Assembly (NCBI RefSeq): GCF_014725735.1
Contig: NZ_CP061368.1
Location: 1,069,225-1,133,224 of the forward strand
Source: Wenzhouxiangella sp. AB-CW3
GTDB lineage: Bacteria > Pseudomonadota > Gammaproteobacteria > Xanthomonadales > Wenzhouxiangellaceae
Reading direction: 5' to 3'
DNA length: 64,000 nucleotides
Position numbers and translations under genes: made by a program. The stretch's first letter is position 1. Every line of letters starts with the position of its first letter. Positions 17,089 to 27,528 of the stretch are shown piece by piece. The notes beneath the pieces were generated by a model, which was given only the letters and a program-made list of their open reading frames with translations, ran no database searches and was not told where the DNA came from.

Positions 17089-20000
17089 GTGCTGCACATG
17101 CTTGTGCTGGCAGGTCTGGCGGGTGATGGCTGGGCACTGGCCCCGGATCGGGCCTTTCACCACTACGTCAAGGATAGCTGGAGCATCGAGGAAGGCCTGC
17201 CCCAGATCACCGTCAATGCGGTGGTGCAGGGCCCGGATGGCTATATCTGGGCGGCTACCCAGGCCGGGCTATCGCGGTTTGATGGCGTGCGCTTTGCCAA
17301 TTTCAGCCCCGAGGACACTCCCCAACTGCAGGGCATGTTTCTGCGTGCGTTGTTCGTCGACAGCCGGGATCGTCTTTGGATTGGCAGTTACCGGGGTGCC
17401 GCGGTGTACTCGCAGGGCGCATTCCGTGCCGTGGATGACGGGTTCGGGCGCGAGTACGACGTGTTCGGCTTTGCCGAAACCGATGCCGGCGAACTGCTGG
17501 CGGCCACCACCAGCGGGTTGCTGCGCTTGTTCGATGACGTGCTGCTCAAGCCGCAGGATTTTCCCGACGAACCGCTGTGGTCGGTTTTTCACCACGATGG
17601 CCTGAGCGTGGCCGGGGGGCGCGGCGTCGTATTTCATAACGAGAACGGCGAGTGGCGGCGCAAAGTCTTGCCAGCGACCATGGGTGCAGCACAGGTCAAT
17701 GCATTTGCCCGCCATGATGGCCGGCTATGGGCCGGCAGCACACGCGGACTGCTGGTGCTCGACGACAATGAGTGGCAGCAGGTCAGACTGCCCGACCTGC
17801 CACCCGATCTGGTTGTTGAAATGCTGTTCGAGGATCGTGACGAGAACCTCTGGATCGGTGCGGCAGGACGCCTGCTTCGTCTCAGGAACGGTGAACTGCT
17901 GGAAGTGATCGACGATCATGCCCCCTACGCTCTGCCCAGCGTGCGCGCCGCGGCCGAGGACCACGAGGGCAACTTGTGGCTGGGCAGTCAGTGGAGCGGC
18001 CTGTCGCGGCTGTGGAACGGCTGGATGCTCAACTACGATCGCCCCGAGGGACTGCACAACAGCCTGGTCTGGTCGGTGGCCCGGGATGCCGAGGGTCAGG
18101 TCTGGACCGGCACCCTGGATGGCCTGGCCGTGTTTCGGGACGGTCGATTCCGGCAATTGACCACCGGCAATGAACAACCGCACCCGCATGCCTACACACT
18201 GCTGCCGGAGGCCGAGCAGGTTTGGGTGGGCACCCGGGCCGGCCTGTTCGTCTGGAACCGGCTTGAAGAGCGCATCGACCAGCCATCGGGCTTTGCCCCG
18301 CTCAACGGCACCCAGGTCAATGGCATCGTGCGATGGCACCAAGACTACTGGCTGGCCACCAACGACGGCATCTGGCGCTGGGATGGCGAACGCATGGAGC
18401 GAATGGCCGACGCCGATGAGCCGGGCGGGCGGGACGTGCGCGTGCTGTTCGTGGGCGACGGAGACAAGCTACTGGCCGGCGAGCGAAATGGCCTGCTGCG
18501 CTGGACCGGCGAACGCTTTCTGCCGGTCGCCGGGGCTGCCGAGGGGCAGGATGTTTCGTCCATTGCGCAGTCCGATGCGGGCCTGATTGTCGGCACCATG
18601 GATGGAAGGCTCTGGTTTGAGCGCAATGGTCAATGGCACGGATTTGATGGCGATGATGGCCTGCCCGACAACAGTGCCTTTTTCCTGGGGCTGCAGGACA
18701 ACACGCTGTGGGTGGCGGGCTTGCGTGGCATTTATGAATTGCCGATGGCCGCGGTGGATCAGTACCTGGCCGGCGAGATTCCCGTATTGCCCGGGCGCAT
18801 GGTGGTCAACGAACGCGGTGATGTGCCGGGGGCACAGAAGGGGCTTTGCTGCAACGGGGCTGGCAATGCCCGGGGCTTCATGTCCGAGGGCGCTTTCTGG
18901 CTTCCGACGCGCGGCGGCGTGGCGCGCTTCGAGCCCGAGCAGATCGTGCGCAATCCCGAACCCCCGGCAGTGCATCTGGACCGCATGCGAACGCATGGAC
19001 ACTGGCAGGATCTGGCCGGCGTGGAACGGCTGGAGCTGGAAGCGGGCCAGCGTGACCTGAACATCGGCATCGCCGTACTCAGCTATCAACACCCCGACAG
19101 TGTGCAGATCGAGTATCGCCTGGAGGGCTACCAGCCGCGCTGGCTGGCACTCGACGACCCGGGCCAGCGGCAATTGTTCTACACCAACCTGCCCACCGGG
19201 GAGCTTGCGCTGGAGGTGCGGGCCACGAACAACGCCGGTGTCTGGTCGACCGAACCGGCCCGACTGAAGCTGAGCGTGCCGCCGCGCCTTTGGGAAACTC
19301 ATGTCTTCAGGGCATTGCTGCTGTTTGCCAGCGTGCTGATTATCTGGCTGATTTTCAACCTGCGCCTGCGCAAGTTGCAGAACCAGCATGCCGCGCTGGA
19401 GAGCAAGGCGGCCGAGCGCACCGAGGCGCTGCGTGAAGCCAACGAACGCCTGCAGGAATACAGCAGCCGGATGGAAACGGTGAGCATGTCCGACCCTCTG
19501 ACCGGATCCTGGAATCGCCGCTACCTGGTCAACCAGTTGCCCGCTGACCTGGCGCATTTTCATCGCGAGATCGCGCGCGATGGCGATGCCGGCCGGGCCA
19601 TGCTTTTTGCGCTGCTCGATCTGGACCGTTTCCGCGACATCAACGAGCAACATGGACATGGCGGCGGCGACCGGATACTGCGCGACCTGGCCGATGCCCT
19701 GCGCGAGTTCGTCCGTCGTGGCGACTACGTGGTGCGTTGGGGTGGTGAACAGTTTCTGGTGGTCTTCCGGCCCATGCCCAATGACGAAATCCCGGGGGTG
19801 GCCGAGCGCATGGCCGGTATGGTGCGGCAGCGTACGTTCAGTGTTGATGACGGGCAGGCCGTGAAGCTGACCGCATCCCTGGGCATGGCGGCCTATCCGC
19901 CCTATCCCGAGAAACCCGGTGCGCTGACCTGGGAAGACACGGTCACACTGGCCGAGAAGGCGCTGAACCGGGTCAAGCAGACCGGGCGCAATGGCTGGTG

Positions 20001-20118
20001 CCAGGTCGCACCCACCCCATGGGCCGAGCCGGCAACGCTGCTGCGCCGACTCGACCAGCGTATCGAGCAGCTTTTGGACGATCGTCTGCTTGCCGTCGTG
20101 GCCGAATCGGATCGATGA
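17089..20118 (+). CDS. Periplasmic two-propeller sensor with a C-terminal GGDEF domain
   Basis: The protein has a long region of repeated WxGT/NLWLG-type blades (Reg_prop beta-propellers, about 30-600). Then come a Y_Y_Y-like beta domain (about 630-735), one membrane segment (about 743-762), a short coiled coil and a diguanylate cyclase domain. The signature reads GGEQF (885-889) instead of GGEEF/GGDEF, so activity is uncertain; an RxxD inhibitory site precedes it. The formal start is GTG 17089, but the signal peptide is then incomplete. The reading continues upstream to ATC codons at 17050/17053, placed 7-10 bp after GGGAGG, and adds the missing KLAR charged region. Confidence 0.85.
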   Translation: MLHMLVLAGLAGDGWALAPDRAFHHYVKDSWSIEEGLPQITVNAVVQGPDGYIWAATQAGLSRFDGVRFANFSPEDTPQLQGMFLRALFVDSRDRLWIGSYRGAAVYSQGAFRAVDDGFGREYDVFGFAETDAGELLAATTSGLLRLFDDVLLKPQDFPDEPLWSVFHHDGLSVAGGRGVVFHNENGEWRRKVLPATMGAAQVNAFARHDGRLWAGSTRGLLVLDDNEWQQVRLPDLPPDLVVEMLFEDRDENLWIGAAGRLLRLRNGELLEVIDDHAPYALPSVRAAAEDHEGNLWLGSQWSGLSRLWNGWMLNYDRPEGLHNSLVWSVARDAEGQVWTGTLDGLAVFRDGRFRQLTTGNEQPHPHAYTLLPEAEQVWVGTRAGLFVWNRLEERIDQPSGFAPLNGTQVNGIVRWHQDYWLATNDGIWRWDGERMERMADADEPGGRDVRVLFVGDGDKLLAGERNGLLRWTGERFLPVAGAAEGQDVSSIAQSDAGLIVGTMDGRLWFERNGQWHGFDGDDGLPDNSAFFLGLQDNTLWVAGLRGIYELPMAAVDQYLAGEIPVLPGRMVVNERGDVPGAQKGLCCNGAGNARGFMSEGAFWLPTRGGVARFEPEQIVRNPEPPAVHLDRMRTHGHWQDLAGVERLELEAGQRDLNIGIAVLSYQHPDSVQIEYRLEGYQPRWLALDDPGQRQLFYTNLPTGELALEVRATNNAGVWSTEPARLKLSVPPRLWETHVFRALLLFASVLIIWLIFNLRLRKLQNQHAALESKAAERTEALREANERLQEYSSRMETVSMSDPLTGSWNRRYLVNQLPADLAHFHREIARDGDAGRAMLFALLDLDRFRDINEQHGHGGGDRILRDLADALREFVRRGDYVVRWGGEQFLVVFRPMPNDEIPGVAERMAGMVRQRTFSVDDGQAVKLTASLGMAAYPPYPEKPGALTWEDTVTLAEKALNRVKQTGRNGWCQVAPTPWAEPATLLRRLDQRIEQLLDDRLLAVVAESDR

Positions 20119-20176
20119 CGGTAGCATCGGGCCGTCGGCGCGTCCTGCGCCGTTGCAATTGCAAGGAGTGGAATCG

Positions 20177-21550
20177 ATGATCGGAAACATTGGCCTGTTG
20201 CTGGGCCTGGCAGCGCTGATCTTCATGGCATTGCGCGGTATCAACATCCTGGTCGCCGCGCTGGTGGCCAGCCTGATCGTGGCGGTGACCAATCAACTGG
20301 GCATGGCCGAAACCCTGCTGGAATATTTTCCGGCCGGTCCGCTGGGGGCGTTCACCTTTGCCGGGCAGTTCTTCATCCTGTTTCTGACCGGGGCCATCTT
20401 CGGCAAGATGATGTCGACCAGCGGCGCGGCGGCCTCGGTGGCCCGGGCAGTGACCAACTGGCTGGGGGTCCGGCGCACTCTGCTGGTCACGGTGCTGGCC
20501 TGCGGCATGCTGACCTATGGCGGCGTTGTCCTGTTCGTGGTCATCTTCACCATGTATCCGCTGGGCATTGCCCTGATGCGCGAGGCCAACCTGCCCAAGC
20601 GGCTGTTCTGCGGGGCCGTGGCGCTGGGTGCCGGCACTTTCACCATGACCGCCCTGCCGGGCACGCCATCGATTCACAATGTCATTGCCGCCTCGGCCCT
20701 GGGTACGGACCTGTTTGCCGGTATCGGGCCGGGGTTAGTGGCCGCGTTGGTGATGATGGCTGGGGGCATGGCCTACCTGGAATGGCAATGGCGCAAGGCG
20801 CGCACAGCCGGCGAGGGCTACGAATCCAACCAGCGTGATGTGGAAATGGAACAACTGGCGCCGAAGATGGCCTACGGACCTTCCTGGCCCATGGCTCTGC
20901 TGCCGCTGGTCATCGTGCTCGGCACCATTCTTGTGCCCCGACTGAGTGTGGCGGTCGGGCTGGTCGATGACGGCACGCCGTGGCTGGGTTCGCTGTTCGC
21001 GTTCGCCAATGCTCAGCCGGTCGTCTGGCCCAGCTTTGCTCTGCTGCTGGGTTCGCTGTTCAGCGTGCTGTTCTTTGCCACACTGCGCGAACGCACCCTC
21101 GAGGCGATGGGGGCGGGTGCCAACGACAGCGTGATGCCGCTGCTCAACACCGCGGCTGTCATCGGCTTTGGCGGGGTGGTTACGCAGACCGAGGGCTTCG
21201 CCGGCTTCGCCCAGGCAGTCATCGGGCTGGATCTGCCGCCGCTGGTCTCCGTGGCGGCTTCCATCAGCGTGGTATCGGGCATTGTCGGTTCGGCCTCGGG
21301 CGGCCTGCAGATCTTCATGCAGACATTCGCCGAAACCTACCTGGCCATGGGCGTGGACGCGCAGGATCTGCACCGGATTGCCGCGCTGGCCTCGGGCGGA
21401 CTGGATTCACTGCCGCATTCTGGGGCGGTGATCGCCATGCTCACCATCATGGGACTCAAGCATCGCGAAGCCTATCGCGACATCTTTGTCGTCACCGTAT
21501 TGATTCCGATACTGGCCACGGCCGCCGGCATCATCTTTGCCATGCTTTGA
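20177..21550 (+). CDS. GntP-family permease (gluconate/organic acid:H+ symporter)
   Basis: ATG 20177 follows AAGGAG; the frame is open further upstream only as the tail of another reading. The 457-residue protein has about 12-13 hydrophobic segments and GntP-type features such as TLPGTPSIHN and the SASGGLQIFM loop near residue 380. The family imports gluconate, idonate, glycerate or similar organic acids with protons. A KDPG aldolase occurs later in the window but is not adjacent, so the substrate cannot be assigned. The 3' end overlaps the convergent thrC by 20 bp. Confidence 0.85.
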   Translation: MIGNIGLLLGLAALIFMALRGINILVAALVASLIVAVTNQLGMAETLLEYFPAGPLGAFTFAGQFFILFLTGAIFGKMMSTSGAAASVARAVTNWLGVRRTLLVTVLACGMLTYGGVVLFVVIFTMYPLGIALMREANLPKRLFCGAVALGAGTFTMTALPGTPSIHNVIAASALGTDLFAGIGPGLVAALVMMAGGMAYLEWQWRKARTAGEGYESNQRDVEMEQLAPKMAYGPSWPMALLPLVIVLGTILVPRLSVAVGLVDDGTPWLGSLFAFANAQPVVWPSFALLLGSLFSVLFFATLRERTLEAMGAGANDSVMPLLNTAAVIGFGGVVTQTEGFAGFAQAVIGLDLPPLVSVAASISVVSGIVGSASGGLQIFMQTFAETYLAMGVDAQDLHRIAALASGGLDSLPHSGAVIAMLTIMGLKHREAYRDIFVVTVLIPILATAAGIIFAML

Positions 21551-22829
21551 GTCGTTCCCTGAACGCCTCGATGCTGCCTTCAAGCGCTTCGGCTCGTGAT
21601 GGCCGTTCCATCAACTCCGCCAGTGCCGGGGGCAGTGCAACAGATCGACCGATCAGCGGTTCGACCACGCTGTCGAACTTGGCCGGGTGGGCGGTGGCGG
21701 CAATCACGGTCGGCTGCCGGTTGCCGGCCTCGCGTCGACGGGCCAGCACGGCCATGGCACAGGCGGTATGCGGGCAGATGACCCGGCCCTCGCCATCGAA
21801 GACCGTCTTGATCGTGCTGCGAATGGTGTCGTCATCGACCGTGTCGGCGTCGATGCCGGCATCGCGCAGATCACGATCGCGAAAGAACCAGGCCAGCCGT
21901 TCGAAGTTCGAGGGATCGCCGACATCCATGGCATTGGCCAGCGTGCGGATGCCCGGGCGACCGCGGTAGCGCTGGCCGGAAAAGAAGTCGGGCAGGGTGC
22001 GGTTGGCATTGGTGGCAAGCACGACTTCGCCGATGGGCAGGCCGATTTCGCGCGCCAGGATGGCGGCCAGGGCGTTGCCGAGGTTGCCGGTGGGCACGAT
22101 GACATCCACGGGCTGCTCAATCGACCGCCACAGTGCGGCCGTGGCGTGGACGAAATAGGCGATCTGCGGCAGCAAACGGCCGATCGAGATGCTGTTGGCC
22201 GAGGTCAGTGCAAGCTGTCGGGCCAGGTCGGCATCGCCCAGCGCCCACTTGGCCAGGCGTTGGCAGGTGTCGAAATCGCCATCGACGCGAAATGTCGTGA
22301 TGTTGTCGCCAAAGCAGCCGAGCTGGTGGGCCTGCCGCTCCGATACCCGCCCGTCCGGGTAGAGAATGACGACGCGAAACCCCGGCCGGCGATGAAAGGC
22401 TGCGGCGACTGCCGCACCGGTATCTCCCGAGGTGGCGACTATGACGGTCTGCTCGGGTTCGTCTTCTTTCCTCAGGCGCTGCAGGCAGGCGGCAAGGAAG
22501 CGGGCGGCAAAATCCTTGAAAGCGGCGGTAGGGCCGTGGTGCAACTCCAGCATCCAGGTGTAGGGGCCGATGCCGGTCAGCGGCAGCGGAAGATCCAGCG
22601 CCTCGCGACAGATGGTGGCCAGCTCGTCGGTCAGTTCGCTGTCGGCGAAAAAGTCGGCCAGTACCTGTTCGGCCGTTGCCGGCAGGTCGCTGCAACCGGC
22701 CAGGTCCGCCGGTGAGAATGCGGGCAGCGACTCGGGAACATACAAGCCACCGTCCGGTGCCAGCCCGGCACGCAGCGCCGTGGCCAGCGTGGCCGGTGCA
22801 GTCTGATCTCGTGTGCTAATGAAATTCAT
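21531..22829 (-). CDS. thrC: Threonine synthase
   Basis: The 432-residue PLP enzyme converts O-phosphohomoserine to threonine. The N-terminus [19 protein letters not shown] and the PLP lysine in GPTAAFKDFAARF (Lys105, near Lys107 of the E. coli enzyme) identify it. A phosphate-binding loop (VIVATSGDTGAAV) follows. It is the last gene of thrA-thrB-thrC and overlaps thrB by 4 bp (ATGA). Its 3' end overlaps the permease gene on the other strand, leaving no room for a separate terminator. Confidence 0.95.
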   Translation of the reverse strand: MNFISTRDQTAPATLATALRAGLAPDGGLYVPESLPAFSPADLAGCSDLPATAEQVLADFFADSELTDELATICREALDLPLPLTGIGPYTWMLELHHGPTAAFKDFAARFLAACLQRLRKEDEPEQTVIVATSGDTGAAVAAAFHRRPGFRVVILYPDGRVSERQAHQLGCFGDNITTFRVDGDFDTCQRLAKWALGDADLARQLALTSANSISIGRLLPQIAYFVHATAALWRSIEQPVDVIVPTGNLGNALAAILAREIGLPIGEVVLATNANRTLPDFFSGQRYRGRPGIRTLANAMDVGDPSNFERLAWFFRDRDLRDAGIDADTVDDDTIRSTIKTVFDGEGRVICPHTACAMAVLARRREAGNRQPTVIAATAHPAKFDSVVEPLIGRSVALPPALAELMERPSRAEALEGSIEAFRERLKAWQR

Positions 22830-23785
22830 GGTGCCTGCTGTTCGCTGTTCTCGTCGTCGATCAGTCGGGCACCCGGCGCATCGACCGGGCTGACCAGTGC
22901 ATCGGCCTCAATTCCCTGGGCAATGAAGGCCTGTTTCATGTGCCCGGCGGCGGCTTCGGCCCGTGGGCGAGCATCGAACCAGGCAAAAACCGACGGTCCG
23001 GCGCCGGAAATCGAAGCGCCCATGGCGCCGTGTTTCAGGGCTGCTTGCTGGACGGCCTCGAATCCGGGGATCAGGGCCATTCGGTGCGGTTCGACCAGCA
23101 CATCGGACAGGCCGGCTCGGATCAGGCCGAGATCGTCGCGAAAACAGCCCGCCAGTACCAGGGACAGGTGTGTCTGCTGGGCAACAATGGTGTCGATGTC
23201 GTAATGACGATCCAGTACACGGCGCGCATCGCGCGTGTTGATGCGCAAGTGAGGATGAATAACGGCGGCATGCAGGCCGGCCGGCACCGGTATCGGTACC
23301 AGGCGATCTGGCGTGGCCAGCACCAGCCCGCCGAGCAGTTGCGGGCCGACGTTGTCGCCGTGCAGCGAACCACTGGCGACCGACTCCCCGGCCAGGGCAT
23401 GCGGGTACAGGGCCTTGTGCGGCAAGGGACGTTTGAGCAGGGCATTGACCGCGACCACCGCCGCGGTGGCCGAAGCGGCCGATCCACCCAGGCCCGAGCC
23501 CAGTGGTATGCCTTTTTCAATGTGCAGCTCGACGCCCAGCTTGCGGTCATGAGCCTCGAGCAGAGAAATGACGGCACGCCCGGCGGTGTTGTCTTCGGCT
23601 GCCAGGGGCAGATCGGTGACCGTGCCGCTGATGGCGGCGATGCGCACGCCAGGCTGTTCGATGCGCCGGGCGGTGACCCGGTCGCCGGGGCCTTCGATGA
23701 CATGGCCGAGCAGGTCATAACCCACACCGACGTTGCCAACCGAGGCCGGTGCGAACGCTGTGGCCTGGGCTGGCCTTGCGTTCAC
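22826..23785 (-). CDS. thrB: Homoserine kinase
   Basis: This GHMP-family kinase of 319 residues phosphorylates homoserine in the threonine pathway. The glycine-rich ATP loop [14 protein letters not shown] is at 92-105, and the C-terminal GHMP motif [14 protein letters not shown] is around residue 265. It overlaps thrA and thrC by 4 bp on each side, so the three are translationally coupled. Confidence 0.95.
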   Translation of the reverse strand: MNARPAQATAFAPASVGNVGVGYDLLGHVIEGPGDRVTARRIEQPGVRIAAISGTVTDLPLAAEDNTAGRAVISLLEAHDRKLGVELHIEKGIPLGSGLGGSAASATAAVVAVNALLKRPLPHKALYPHALAGESVASGSLHGDNVGPQLLGGLVLATPDRLVPIPVPAGLHAAVIHPHLRINTRDARRVLDRHYDIDTIVAQQTHLSLVLAGCFRDDLGLIRAGLSDVLVEPHRMALIPGFEAVQQAALKHGAMGASISGAGPSVFAWFDARPRAEAAAGHMKQAFIAQGIEADALVSPVDAPGARLIDDENSEQQAP

Positions 23786-26244
23786 AATCGTGCCCCGAGG
23801 TGGGCTGCCACCCTTAGCAGATCCGCGAACACGCCGGCGGCGGTGACTTCTGGCCCGGCGCCCGGGCCCTGGATGATCAGCGGATTGTCGCGGTAGCGTT
23901 CGGTGGTGAAGGCCACCACGTTGTCGGTCAGGGCCAGGTTGGCAAAGGCATGATCGTCGGGCAGTTCGGCCAGGTGCACTGAAGCGCGGCCGGACTCATC
24001 GAGCGAGGCAATGTAGCGCAGCACCTGTCCGCTGGCGCTGGCCTTCTCGACACGATCGGCCATGATCTCGTCCTGCTCGGGCAGGGTGGCCATGAAGCGC
24101 TCCACATCCAGCCGCGTCAGGTGATCGGGGCACAGGCTCTCGACCTCGATGTCGTCAAGGCCGATCTCCAGTCCCATTTCGCGAGCGAGAATCACCAGCT
24201 TGCGGGCCACATCGGTGCCGGACAAGTCGTCGCGGGGGTCGGGTTCGGTGTAGCCGGCCTCGCGCGCTTCGGCCACCAGTGCGGCAAATGACATGCCCGG
24301 CTCGAAGCGATTGAACAGCCAGGCCAGGGTGCCGGAAAAAATGCCTTCGATGCGCAGTATGCGGTCGCCGGTATCGAGCAGGTCGCGCAGCGTCTGAATC
24401 ACGGGCAGTCCGGCGCCGACGGTGGCTTCGTAGCGCCAGCGTGCACCGCCACGGCTGACCTGGTCTCGTATTGAAACGTAGCGTTCCAGCGGACCGCTGC
24501 CCGCATGCTTGTTGGGCGTGATGACGTGAATGCCGCGCTTCAGCCAGTCGGCGTAGCGGTCGGAAACTCGATCGCTGGCGGTGCAGTCGATGATCAGTGC
24601 GTGCGGCATGTGGCCATCATCGATATGATCGGTGAGCTGATCGAGATCGGCGGTCAGATCGTCATCGTTGAGCGGGCGATGATCGGTGAGGTGGCCATCG
24701 GCACCCGACAGCCGCATGCGGCGCGAGGCGGCAATGGCGCTGAGGCGAATGTCGAGCCGGCCCTGCTCGAACAGCCGCTGGCGGGCCTGCTCAAGCTGCT
24801 CCAGCAGGACTCCGCCCACCTGGCCGGGGCCGATCAGTCCAATCGAAAGCGTTTGCTCCGACAGATAGAAGCCGGCGTGAATGGCCTTGAGCGCACGTTC
24901 GGCATCGACCTCGTCGACGGCCACGGAAATATTGCGCTCCGAAGCCCCCTGGGCGATGGCGCGCACATTGATGCCGGCCCGCGCCAGCGACGAGAACAGC
25001 CGTGCCGCCACGCCGGGTGTGCCGGCCATGCCCTCGCCGACGATGGCCAGTACACGAATGCCCGATGAACTGAAAATGCGCTGGATGAGTCCATGGCGCA
25101 TCTCGCGCTCGAAGGTCTCTTCGAGCAGGCGGCAGGCGCGCTCGGCATCATTCTGAGGCACGACCAGGCAGATCGAATGCTCGGAGGATCCCTGCGAGAT
25201 CATGGTGACCGACACGCTGGCGCGGTTGAGTGCGGAAAACACCCGTTCGGCTGTGCCCGGCACACCGATCATGCCCGCCCCCTCGATGGTGACCAGGGCC
25301 ATGTCGCTGATGCCGGAAATGCCCTTGACCGGTGGTTGCGGGTGGCCGTCGGAGTCGATGCGGGTCCCTGCGCAGTCGGGCTTGAAGGTGTTGCGAACCA
25401 GCACCGGGATATTGGCCTCCAGCGCCGGGCTCAGCGCCTGGGGGTGAATGACCCGGGCACCGAAGTAGGCCAGCTCGAAGGCTTCGCGGTAGGAGAGGTG
25501 ATCCAGCAGTTGCGCCTGCGGCACCTGGTCGGGGTCGGCCGACAGCAGGCCATCGACATTGGTCCAGATATGAATCTCGTCGGCGTCGAACAGACGCCCG
25601 AAGATGGTTCCGGAATAGTCAGAACCGTTTCGGCCCAGCGTGGAGATACGACCGTCGGCCCGACGACAGATGAAACCGGTCATGACGTAGCGGCTTGATG
25701 GCTGCTCGCGTCTCAGGCGAGCAAGACGCTCGCTGCTTTCCGTCCAGTCGACAGCCGTCATCATGGCCGTCGGGCGGGTGCGCAATACCTCGCGCGCATC
25801 GACAAACACCGCGTCCTCGCCGAGCTGGCGCAGATGGGCCGAAAGCAAGCGTGCCGACAGCACTTCGCCGAGGCCGGAAATCAGCTCGATGGCCTCGATC
25901 GGCGCCGTGCCCATCAGTGCCAGGCTGAGCAGCAACTGGTTCAGTTCATCAAAGGTCTGGTTGATGTGCGCCCGGGTGGATTCCAGTTCATCGGGTTGAT
26001 CAAGCAATGCGCTTGCCGTATCGAGATGCCGTGCGCGCAGCGCATCGATACGCTCGTGCCATCCGGACTCCCCGGCCGCAGCCTGGCCGGTGAGGCCCAC
26101 CAGTTCGTTGGTGACACCGGCCATGGCCGAAACCACCACGGCCTGGGCCGGGTCGTCGCGTTCGATCAGCAGGCCCGCGACATGACGGAAACAGTCGGCA
26201 TCAGCCAGGCTGGTGCCACCGAATTTATGAGTGAACCATTGCAT
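23782..26244 (-). CDS. thrA: Bifunctional aspartokinase / homoserine dehydrogenase
   Basis: The 820-residue protein joins an aspartokinase (about 1-290, KFGGTS at 7-12, with the NGSDYSG loop), two ACT domains (about 310-460) and a homoserine dehydrogenase (about 465-820, with [13 protein letters not shown] as the NAD(P) loop). It catalyses the first and third steps from aspartate to threonine and methionine. The ACT region implies feedback control, probably by threonine. It is the first gene of the thr operon. I see no attenuator leader peptide in the 95 bp upstream. Confidence 0.96.
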   Translation of the reverse strand: MQWFTHKFGGTSLADADCFRHVAGLLIERDDPAQAVVVSAMAGVTNELVGLTGQAAAGESGWHERIDALRARHLDTASALLDQPDELESTRAHINQTFDELNQLLLSLALMGTAPIEAIELISGLGEVLSARLLSAHLRQLGEDAVFVDAREVLRTRPTAMMTAVDWTESSERLARLRREQPSSRYVMTGFICRRADGRISTLGRNGSDYSGTIFGRLFDADEIHIWTNVDGLLSADPDQVPQAQLLDHLSYREAFELAYFGARVIHPQALSPALEANIPVLVRNTFKPDCAGTRIDSDGHPQPPVKGISGISDMALVTIEGAGMIGVPGTAERVFSALNRASVSVTMISQGSSEHSICLVVPQNDAERACRLLEETFEREMRHGLIQRIFSSSGIRVLAIVGEGMAGTPGVAARLFSSLARAGINVRAIAQGASERNISVAVDEVDAERALKAIHAGFYLSEQTLSIGLIGPGQVGGVLLEQLEQARQRLFEQGRLDIRLSAIAASRRMRLSGADGHLTDHRPLNDDDLTADLDQLTDHIDDGHMPHALIIDCTASDRVSDRYADWLKRGIHVITPNKHAGSGPLERYVSIRDQVSRGGARWRYEATVGAGLPVIQTLRDLLDTGDRILRIEGIFSGTLAWLFNRFEPGMSFAALVAEAREAGYTEPDPRDDLSGTDVARKLVILAREMGLEIGLDDIEVESLCPDHLTRLDVERFMATLPEQDEIMADRVEKASASGQVLRYIASLDESGRASVHLAELPDDHAFANLALTDNVVAFTTERYRDNPLIIQGPGAGPEVTAAGVFADLLRVAAHLGARL

Positions 26245-26338
26245 GGGTAGTCTTCTTGCTTTTCAGGCTTCCAATCAGGCAGTTTAGCCTTATCCGACAG
26301 GCCTGTGGCGCCAGTCTTCCTGCCGGCTCGCCTGCGGG

Positions 26339-27421
26339 TCACCAGACCCAGATGATGGCCAGCCCCAGCATGGCCACGGCCGCCAGGCCGGCCGCCACAG
26401 CCGGTCGCCAGCCGATGGCTCGCAGATGGGCGGGCCGCACCGCCATGGCCAGTGCGGCCATGGCCATGGCAAAGACCAGGCGACTGATCTGTGTGCTGGC
26501 ATCAATCAGCATCTCCCAGGCCGGATGTTCGGGCCCCAGCCAGGCGTCGCCCATGCTGCGCACGAACGACAGCGCGATGAAGGCCAGTATGAACAGTGGC
26601 GGTGCCACGCCTGCCGCGCCGGGCTCGTTCCGGCGGCTGACCATCCAGACCACGGCTGGAATCAGCAACAGCATGGCCGCATTTCGAATCAGTTTGCTGA
26701 CTGTAGCCGCGGTCACGGTGGCGTCGCTGCCGGAAATCTGTTCGTGCATGACAGCGCTGGCGGTGACCTGTGCGGTGTCGTGTATGGCCGACCCCAGTAC
26801 CAGGCCGATACGCTGTGGATCGGCTATCAGATGTTCGAGCATGGGCGGATAGAGCACGGTGGCGATCAGTCCGATCAGGGCGATGCAGGCCACTGCATAG
26901 CTGGTTTCTTCGGCTCGGGCGCGCATACCGGGGGCTGCCGCGGCAATGGCCGATGCGCCGCAAATCGCGGTACCCACGGCCAGCAGTGCGCCCAGGCGTG
27001 GCCCACTGCCGAATCGCCGGGTCAGCCACAGGGCCAGGGCCAGTCCCAGCAAGGTGGTGGCAGCGGCCAGCGGCAGCGCCCGGACACCCAGCTGTCCCAG
27101 CTCGAAAAGGCTCAGTTGCAGCCCGATCAGGGCGACGGCGAACTTGAGCAAGCCGCCACTTGCCAGGGCCAGGCCCGGGCTCCATGTCGGTCGTCCGGCC
27201 GCCGCACCGGACAGCGCCAGCCCCATCAGGATGGCAACCAGCATCATGCCGACAGGCCAGCGACCGACCGGCGGTGGCAACTGTTGCAACCCGAACACCA
27301 GCAATCCGGCCGCCACTGCCACGCCCAGGGTCACGGCCAGGCCGGGTGCGGCATTACGAAGCAATCCACGATCCTGGGCTGGTGGCATGATCGGCGAGTC
27401 GGCGCGAAAGGCCGACACCAT
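26339..27421 (-). CDS. YeiH/UPF0324-type membrane transporter
   Basis: A protein of about 360 residues with 9-11 hydrophobic segments matches the YeiH (Cons_hypoth698) family, often annotated as putative sulfate exporters. The segments LLAVGTAICGASAIAAAAP and GSAIHDTAQVTASA are characteristic. The start is uncertain: ATG 27421 follows AAGGA, while 27388 would fit the usual family N-terminus. The longest frame (to 27553) overlaps the divergent peptidase gene and is unlikely. Its 3' end is 94 bp upstream of thrA on the same strand, so it may read into the thr operon. Confidence 0.75.
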   Translation of the reverse strand: MVSAFRADSPIMPPAQDRGLLRNAAPGLAVTLGVAVAAGLLVFGLQQLPPPVGRWPVGMMLVAILMGLALSGAAAGRPTWSPGLALASGGLLKFAVALIGLQLSLFELGQLGVRALPLAAATTLLGLALALWLTRRFGSGPRLGALLAVGTAICGASAIAAAAPGMRARAEETSYAVACIALIGLIATVLYPPMLEHLIADPQRIGLVLGSAIHDTAQVTASAVMHEQISGSDATVTAATVSKLIRNAAMLLLIPAVVWMVSRRNEPGAAGVAPPLFILAFIALSFVRSMGDAWLGPEHPAWEMLIDASTQISRLVFAMAMAALAMAVRPAHLRAIGWRPAVAAGLAAVAMLGLAIIWVW

Positions 27422-27528
27422 ACGCCAAAAGGGGTCCTTGCGGGGCGGCTGTTTCAGCCATGACTTGTACCGGAAGGAGAATCTGGCATCATGAGTGGGT
27501 TTTTGCTCATACCCCATGGAAGTGACAC

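Noticed and set aside
18469-20292. A 607-residue frame antisense to the propeller-GGDEF gene
   Set aside because: Shadow frame in GC-rich DNA; the plus strand has clear domains.
26245-26338. Attenuator leader peptide for the thr operon
   Set aside because: No short frame rich in Thr/Ile codons and no terminator/antiterminator pair is visible in this gap.
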